Assembly (NCBI GenBank): GCA_036826635.1
Contig: DAISVY010000010.1
Coordinates: 1-64,000, forward strand
DNA: 64,000 nt
Direction: 5' to 3'
Source: DAISVY01 sp036826635
GTDB lineage: Bacteria; Zixibacteria; MSB-5A5; GN15; FEB-12
Shown: one piece after another, positions 59,399-64,000 of the stretch
Layout of the letters: every line of letters begins with the position of its first letter
Numbering within the stretch: position 1 is the first letter of the stretch
Translations under genes and position numbers: made by a program
The notes under the pieces: model-generated
Told to the model about the DNA's origin: nothing
Database searches by the model: none
What the model saw: only the letters and a program-made list of their open reading frames with translations

Positions 59399-60883
59399 AT
59401 GACACGACTGAAAATTTTAATGGCGACCTCCGAGGCCGGGCCCTATGCCCGCACCGGTGGTTTGGGCGATGTTATGGCCGCGTTGCCATCGGCATTAGCC
59501 GGGCTGGGGCATGACGTGAAAGTTTTCATGCCGCGATACGGCTCCATCGATGCCGACCTTCACGATCTCCATGATCTCGGCTGTCCGGTCGACGTACCGC
59601 TGGCCGATAAAAGAATTCGGACCACTCTCGATCACGTCCGGGAACGACGAAGCGGTGTTGACTATTACTTTGTAGTCAATCATGAATACTTCGACCGTGA
59701 GGCTTTTTACCTGGACCCCGAGACGGGCAAGGATTACTCCGATAACGATATGCGTTTCGCATTCTTCTGCCGGGCGGTTTTGGAGGCGGTCAGGCGGTTC
59801 GACTGGGTGCCGGACATCGTACACGTGCATGACTGGCAGTCGGCCCTTGTGCCCGTTTATATGAAAACCGTATATGCGAATGATCGCGTGTATTCGGGAG
59901 CGAAGAGCGTTCTTACGATTCACAATCTCGGTTATCAGGGACTTTTCGCCAAGGACCGTTTCGTCGGTCTCGATCTTCCTGAAAAAATGCTCTACGCCGT
60001 AAGCGGGCCGCTTGAGTTTTTCGGCAAAATCAATTTTCTGAAGGGCGGTATCGTTCTCGCTGACAAAGTCACTACCGTTTCGGAGCGATACGCTCAGGAA
60101 ATACAGACCGATGAGGAGTACGGCTGTGGTTTGCAGGGAGTGTTAGACAGCCGTTCGGCCGACCTCTGCGGTATTCTCAACGGGGTGGACTATACGCTCT
60201 GGTCCCCTTCGCGCGACAAGCAGATCCCCTATCGCTACGGGCCGTCGAATCTTTCCGGTAAACGTATGAATCGGGTGGAGCTGTTGAATAAGGCGGGTCT
60301 GCCGATTCGTGAGCGGGTACCATTGGTGGGAATGATCACCCGTCTGACCGACCAGAAGGGGATAGATCTGGTTGCCGACGGGGCCGATGATCTGTTCAAA
60401 CTCGATTTGCAAATGATCATTCTGGGGATGGGCGACGACAAATATCATCGACTGCTGAAACAACTGGAACGGCGCTACCCGGACAAACTCAAGGTCTATC
60501 TGGAGTTCAATGATGGTCTGGCCCACTGGATTCAGGCCGCTTCGGACATTTTCCTGATGCCGTCGCGCTATGAACCGTGTGGGCTCAACCAGATGTACGC
60601 GCTGAAATACGGCTCGGTGCCGCTGGTGCGCGATACCGGGGGGCTGGCCGATACCGTGACGGATTACAATCCGGAACTTGGTACCGGTAACGGGTTCGTG
60701 TTCGATGATTACTCCCCGCGGGGGTTGATTGATGCCCTTGAGCGGGCGCTGAAGCTGTTCGGTCGAAAACAGGCCTGGATGAAGCTGATGAGGATCGGTA
60801 TGCGACAGGACTTCTCCTGGAAACGTTCCGCCGTTCGTTATGCCGAGTTGTTCGAATCTCTTCGCCCGGGCGCGCAGGAGTAG
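59399..60883 (+). CDS. glgA: Glycogen synthase (ADP-glucose type) GlgA
   Basis: 494 residues from ATG 59399. GT5 family: N-terminal loop TSEAGPYARTGGLGDVMAALP, where the usual KTGGL/KVGGL Lys is Arg18; VHVHDWQSALVPVYMKT; SVLTIHNLGYQGLF; ILNGVDYTLWSP; then the second domain with PLVGMITRLTDQKGIDLVADG and LMPSRYEPCGLNQMYALKYG. It adds glucose from ADP-glucose (or UDP-glucose) to glycogen. The weak ribosome site suggests coupling to galT. The next gene overlaps by one base. Confidence 0.95.
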   Translation: MTRLKILMATSEAGPYARTGGLGDVMAALPSALAGLGHDVKVFMPRYGSIDADLHDLHDLGCPVDVPLADKRIRTTLDHVRERRSGVDYYFVVNHEYFDREAFYLDPETGKDYSDNDMRFAFFCRAVLEAVRRFDWVPDIVHVHDWQSALVPVYMKTVYANDRVYSGAKSVLTIHNLGYQGLFAKDRFVGLDLPEKMLYAVSGPLEFFGKINFLKGGIVLADKVTTVSERYAQEIQTDEEYGCGLQGVLDSRSADLCGILNGVDYTLWSPSRDKQIPYRYGPSNLSGKRMNRVELLNKAGLPIRERVPLVGMITRLTDQKGIDLVADGADDLFKLDLQMIILGMGDDKYHRLLKQLERRYPDKLKVYLEFNDGLAHWIQAASDIFLMPSRYEPCGLNQMYALKYGSVPLVRDTGGLADTVTDYNPELGTGNGFVFDDYSPRGLIDALERALKLFGRKQAWMKLMRIGMRQDFSWKRSAVRYAELFESLRPGAQE

Positions 60884-62781
60884 TGCGTTTTTTGCCAGTG
60901 AGAGGATTCCTTAGAAAATTCTGGCCCGTTATCCCGGCGCTGCTGATCTATGCGGGGCTGGCTTACCTGTTCGATTTTACCCAGGACGACGCTTACATAT
61001 CGTACCGATACGTAGCCAATTATCTCAACGGCCACGGTTTGGTATACAACATCGGCGAGCGGATAGAGGGGTTCACCAATTTTGGGTGGACCATCTACAT
61101 GCTTTTCTGGGGCGTTCTGGGATGCGGGTATATAGCCCTTTCCAAGATTACGGGTTTTCTGGCCGGGGCTGGGCTGATCTGTGTGACCGGGTTGCTCACC
61201 CGCCTGATTTTCGGTGAAAAAGAGAAATGGCTTCTGCTGGTCACGACTTTGCTGGTTGGGCTTAATCAGTCGCTGGCCTACTGGTCGCCGGCCGGTCTGG
61301 AGACGGCCGCTTTCGCTTTTTTCGCCCTTTTGTCTCTTTACTGGTATCTGCGGCGCAACTGGTTATTGATATTTGGTCTTCTTATGGCGGTGTGGATTCG
61401 GCCGGAGGGAGCCGTTGTTACCGGGATTATCATTCTCGTCGAGATTATTCGGACTCGCCGTTTTCCCCGTTTTACGCTGACCTGTGCCGCGATGGCATTC
61501 GTTCTTTCGCTGCCGTATGTGGGGTTCAAGCTTTTCTATTACGGGGGGATTATCCCCAACCCGTTCTATGCTAAAACGAGCTTTACGCCGGACCAGATTC
61601 TCAGCGGATTGGAGTATGCCGGTCGATTTTTCGGCCATTACGGTTTCTGGGGCGCCGGTCTGATAATACCGTTACTGTTCTACCGGCGGCTGGATGAGCG
61701 GGTTCGGGCGATCTGGCTGTTTACGGTTATTTATCTCGTGTATATCGTTGTAATAGGGGGGGATGTTCTAAAAGTACATCGTTTTTTCCTGCCTTTGTTC
61801 GGTCCCTCGGCGGTTTTGCTGGTATATTCGCTGTGGCTTCTGGCGGGTCGGTTCACCCCCGCCCATCGTCGGCTGAGCGTTCTGGTCGTATCCGTTCCGT
61901 TGTTGGTGCTCACTTATTTTTTGCCGCACTCGTTCGTGGCACAATACAACAACAGTGAGATCAATTTCACGATCAAAATGCAGTATAAAGCCGAGCAGAT
62001 GCTCAAGGCCGACTCGACCAATTTCTCCGTGGCTGTGCCGACCATCGGTATTTTCGGATACGAGTTACTTGGACACGAGGTAATAGACATGGTCGGTTTG
62101 ACCGATTCCACCATTGCCCGATATTCCGAGGAACCGATTCCGGGTATGACGACAACCTGGAAAGAACGAAAACATAACAGCCGTTATTTGCTCGAAAAAG
62201 CTCCCGATTACATCGTTTTTTCTACCGGTATCAAACCGTCGGCTCCGGCCGAGCGGGCATTATTACTGTATGAACCGTTCATGAATTCTTACCGGACGGT
62301 GGGTTGGTATTATGTGAACCCGCTTACCCATGGCCGTGGTGTATTGATCAGTTCTTTCAAGAAAGTGCGTCCCGTTGAGGGAGAGCTGGTGCCCACTTAT
62401 CCCGTGGAATACGTGCAGTATTACAAAACCGGTCTGGACTATTTAAGTCAGGGTAACCACCGCATGGCCGTGATTTACTATGACAGCGCCATGCATGTTT
62501 CGCCCAAACCGTACTTTATATACCTGGTGTATCATCGGGCTTTCAGTATGATGGTGCTTCGGCAATTCGATCAGTCTTATCCCGTTATGGAGACCGTCCT
62601 GGCCCGGGATTCAACCGTTTATGAAGCCCATGCCAACCTTTACCGATTGGCGGTATATATGGGAGATCAGAGGAAGATTGAGATTCACCGGCGCTGGCTT
62701 AAGAAACTTGTCCCGTGGTATTACCCGAGGGTGGAAGCCAATGCCAGAGAATTGATTAGGCAGAGTGGCCGGAGGCCATAG
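60883..62781 (+). CDS. GT-C-type membrane glycosyltransferase with C-terminal TPR-like region
   Basis: 632 residues from GTG 60883 (one-base overlap with glgA). Ten or so membrane segments; the luminal loop after the first carries the GT-C pattern FTQDDAYISYRYVANYLNGH with DD/E-type acidic residues and GERIEGFTNFGWT, as in arabinofuranosyltransferase-like families. The C-terminal 170 residues are extracytoplasmic, with a TPR-like part (TGLDYLSQGNHRMAVIYYDS, VYHRAFSMMVLRQFDQSYPV). Probably uses polyprenyl-phosphate sugar; acceptor unknown. It is the second GT-C protein in this window with a C-terminal TPR (compare 28177). Confidence 0.85.
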   Translation: MRFLPVRGFLRKFWPVIPALLIYAGLAYLFDFTQDDAYISYRYVANYLNGHGLVYNIGERIEGFTNFGWTIYMLFWGVLGCGYIALSKITGFLAGAGLICVTGLLTRLIFGEKEKWLLLVTTLLVGLNQSLAYWSPAGLETAAFAFFALLSLYWYLRRNWLLIFGLLMAVWIRPEGAVVTGIIILVEIIRTRRFPRFTLTCAAMAFVLSLPYVGFKLFYYGGIIPNPFYAKTSFTPDQILSGLEYAGRFFGHYGFWGAGLIIPLLFYRRLDERVRAIWLFTVIYLVYIVVIGGDVLKVHRFFLPLFGPSAVLLVYSLWLLAGRFTPAHRRLSVLVVSVPLLVLTYFLPHSFVAQYNNSEINFTIKMQYKAEQMLKADSTNFSVAVPTIGIFGYELLGHEVIDMVGLTDSTIARYSEEPIPGMTTTWKERKHNSRYLLEKAPDYIVFSTGIKPSAPAERALLLYEPFMNSYRTVGWYYVNPLTHGRGVLISSFKKVRPVEGELVPTYPVEYVQYYKTGLDYLSQGNHRMAVIYYDSAMHVSPKPYFIYLVYHRAFSMMVLRQFDQSYPVMETVLARDSTVYEAHANLYRLAVYMGDQRKIEIHRRWLKKLVPWYYPRVEANARELIRQSGRRP

Positions 62782-62797
62782 ACGGTGGCGAAATAAG

Positions 62798-62825
62798 TTG
62801 ACAACGGTTGTTGTCGATATATATT
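62798..62825 (+). promoter_or_regulatory. Candidate promoter of the tRNA pair
   Basis: TTGACA (62798-62803), 16-base spacer, TATATT (62820-62825), 41 bases ahead of tRNA-Gly. Confidence 0.65.
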
Positions 62826-62866
62826 TAGACCGGCTCCCTTGTTGGGGGCCGAACAACATATCTCAA

Positions 62867-62941
<75 letters not shown>

Positions 62942-62949
62942 ATTTTTCG

Positions 62950-63021
<72 letters not shown>

Positions 63022-63326
63022 CTTTTTTTTATCCTCTTTCGATTTTGATATCCCCTATTTCAGGATAGGGTATCCTTCTTTTGTCGCCGTCAGCAAAACT
63101 ACTTGATCCGTGTTAGTCGGTTTTACGTGGTGATATTTTTGGTTAGGCCGGATAATTTGACTGACCGGTCATGGTCGGTCCGGCCATGTCGGGACAGTCG
63201 TCGAGTTGTTTGTGTGTGATCAGGCGACACGTCTTTCGATTAATGTATATCGCAGTCTATTTTTCGAAGGGCGTGTGCGAAGGTCGTTGTAATGTCCTGA
63301 TCGTCAACCAGATCACGAGAAAGACC
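63022..63326. other. Intergenic region between tRNA-Cys and the last promoter
   Basis: About 300 bases, AT-richer than the window average. Apart from the hairpin at 63047-63081 I see no gene, RNA family or repeat that I can name. Confidence 0.4.
63047..63081 (+). terminator. Possible terminator of the tRNA transcript
   Basis: GATA-CCCTAT arms (two-base bulge), six-base loop, ATAGGG-TATC, then CTTCTTTTG. The T-tract after tRNA-Cys may itself be the primary end; this would be a backup. Confidence 0.5.
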
Positions 63327-63355
63327 TTGACATGATGCGAGCCTGCTTCTATAAT
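63327..63355 (+). promoter_or_regulatory. Perfect consensus promoter of the last gene
   Basis: TTGACA (63327-63332), 17-base spacer, TATAAT (63350-63355), both boxes perfect. Transcription would start near 63362, giving a leader of about 165 bases before the gene at 63527. Confidence 0.8.
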
Positions 63356-63432
63356 ATAAATGATAGCAGGACATACTAATCTTTATCAATTTTTGCAACT
63401 TGGTCAAAGCATGCCACGCTGGTGTGTGTGGT

Positions 63433-63470
63433 TGATTATTAGGCGACATTAGTTCAACATCCAATAATCA
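63433..63470 (+). other. Hairpin in the leader of the last gene
   Basis: TGATTATT (63433-63440) and AATAATCA (63463-63470) are complementary, extended by GG/CC past a bulged A. It lies in the 165-base leader between the perfect promoter and the ribosome site, so it may affect translation or stability. No known riboswitch recognised. Confidence 0.4.
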
Positions 63471-63526
63471 GGAACGCACGAGATGCGTGTGATTCCGGGA
63501 ATATCCTGGTAGCGTAGGGAGGTATT

Positions 63527-64000
63527 ATGGGTAGGACTGTCCTTGTTGTTTTAACCGGATTGCTCCTTCTGGTGAGCGCCGTGATTGCGGCTCCGGACGG
63601 GGAGCAATCCAAAACCTGGCCTGGATCGAAGGGGACGCCGAAAGCCACTTACACCGTGACCAACACGCTGGATGATGGTTCGGTCGGTTCGCTGAGATGG
63701 GCTATTAACTCGGCTAACGCCAGTCCGGGCACGGATCTGATTGATTTCAATATCGCTGGCGGTGGTCCGCAGACGATTTTCCCGGTGGCTCAACTGCCAC
63801 CGCTGACTGATCCTTTCGGCGTGGTCATCGACGGTTTTACTCAGCCGGGTGGCGCTACCGATGGGGGCAATCCGCCACGTACGGCTAACCTGCTTATTGA
63901 AATCGACGGTATTGCGGCGGGTCCTGCTCATGGGATATGGATTGTCTCTTCGTTTAACGAGATTCGAGGGTTGGTCATCAACAACTTCGAACAAGACGGT
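63527..64000 (+). CDS. Secreted beta-helix (CSLREA-type) protein, N-terminal part
   Basis: 158 codons visible; the gene runs off the window. ATG 63527 has TAGGGAGG five bases upstream. Signal peptide GRTVLVVLTGLLLLVSAVIA, then TYTVTNTLDDGSVGSLRWAI, NSANASPGTDLIDFNI, which is the CSLREA-like start of large right-handed parallel beta-helix surface proteins, followed by IFPVAQLPPLTDPFGVVIDG, FTQPGG. The rest is likely repeats and perhaps a C-terminal sorting tail. Strongly expressed if the promoter is used. Confidence 0.85.
   Translation, partial: MGRTVLVVLTGLLLLVSAVIAAPDGEQSKTWPGSKGTPKATYTVTNTLDDGSVGSLRWAINSANASPGTDLIDFNIAGGGPQTIFPVAQLPPLTDPFGVVIDGFTQPGGATDGGNPPRTANLLIEIDGIAAGPAHGIWIVSSFNEIRGLVINNFEQDG

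Overview
The window looks like a 64 kb chromosomal piece from a Gram-negative-type (two-membrane) bacterium of the FCB side of the tree, most likely candidate phylum Zixibacteria or a close relative. This is inference from content: duplicated dockerin-like modules built on GDLTxLIDHLF, a protease with an NPFNP/FlgD-like C-terminal sorting-type domain, a PorV-like barrel, a TMEM260/DUF2723 glycosyltransferase, an Omp85 protein and a secretin. Genes are dense, on both strands, with mostly good Shine-Dalgarno sites and sigma-70-like promoters (TTGACA, 16-18 nt, TATATT). No CRISPR array, phage, plasmid or IS element was seen.

Layout. 1-5.9 kb: secreted proteins (thrombospondin type 3 repeats plus dockerin, TPR protein), purDE, and a small outer-membrane barrel. 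6-10.5 kb: an NtrC-type regulator and three exported proteins, two of them very lysine-rich. 10.6-15.5 kb: hrcA-grpE-dnaK-dnaJ with an unusual inverted repeat where CIRCE would be expected. 15.5-21.1 kb: prmA, rsmE, prepilin peptidase, a PAS histidine kinase, efp and an RNase HIII-like gene. 21.2-23.9 kb: a small lipoprotein and a GAF protein with a histidine-less HisKA-like end. 24-28 kb: an FMN riboswitch and ribD-ribE-ribBA-ribH-nusB. 28.1-33.3 kb: a surface-glycan set (TMEM260-like transferase, GT4, flippase-like protein). 33.3-34.7 kb: a small operon (coiled coil, HTH protein, 57-residue protein). 34.9-35.9 kb: rhodanese and DoxX/MauE.

35.9-43.8 kb is one leftward type IV pilus/type II secretion-like operon: PilB, PilC, pilin, GspG-like pseudopilin, a PilM-PilN fusion, PilO, PilP-like protein and secretin. 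The peptidase at 17.2 kb would process its pilins, and the kinase beside it resembles PilS; the NtrC regulator at 6 kb could be the partner, though nothing in the sequence proves that. 43.9-48.2 kb: Omp85, a dockerin-tailed metalloprotease and a zinc-ribbon protein. 48.3-53.4 kb is a tight leftward operon of lipoprotein, PorV-like barrel and M6 protease with a sorting-type tail, divergent from a WYL regulator and a compact paralogue of it. This is the best candidate for a coherent, poorly described secretion module. 55.4-62.8 kb: an enlarged QueT transporter, DJ-1, a GlmU-like enzyme, galT, glgA and a membrane glycosyltransferase. 62.9-64 kb: tRNA-Gly, tRNA-Cys and the start of a secreted beta-helix protein behind a perfect consensus promoter.

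All calls come from reading the sequence and recalling family signatures; no database search was run.
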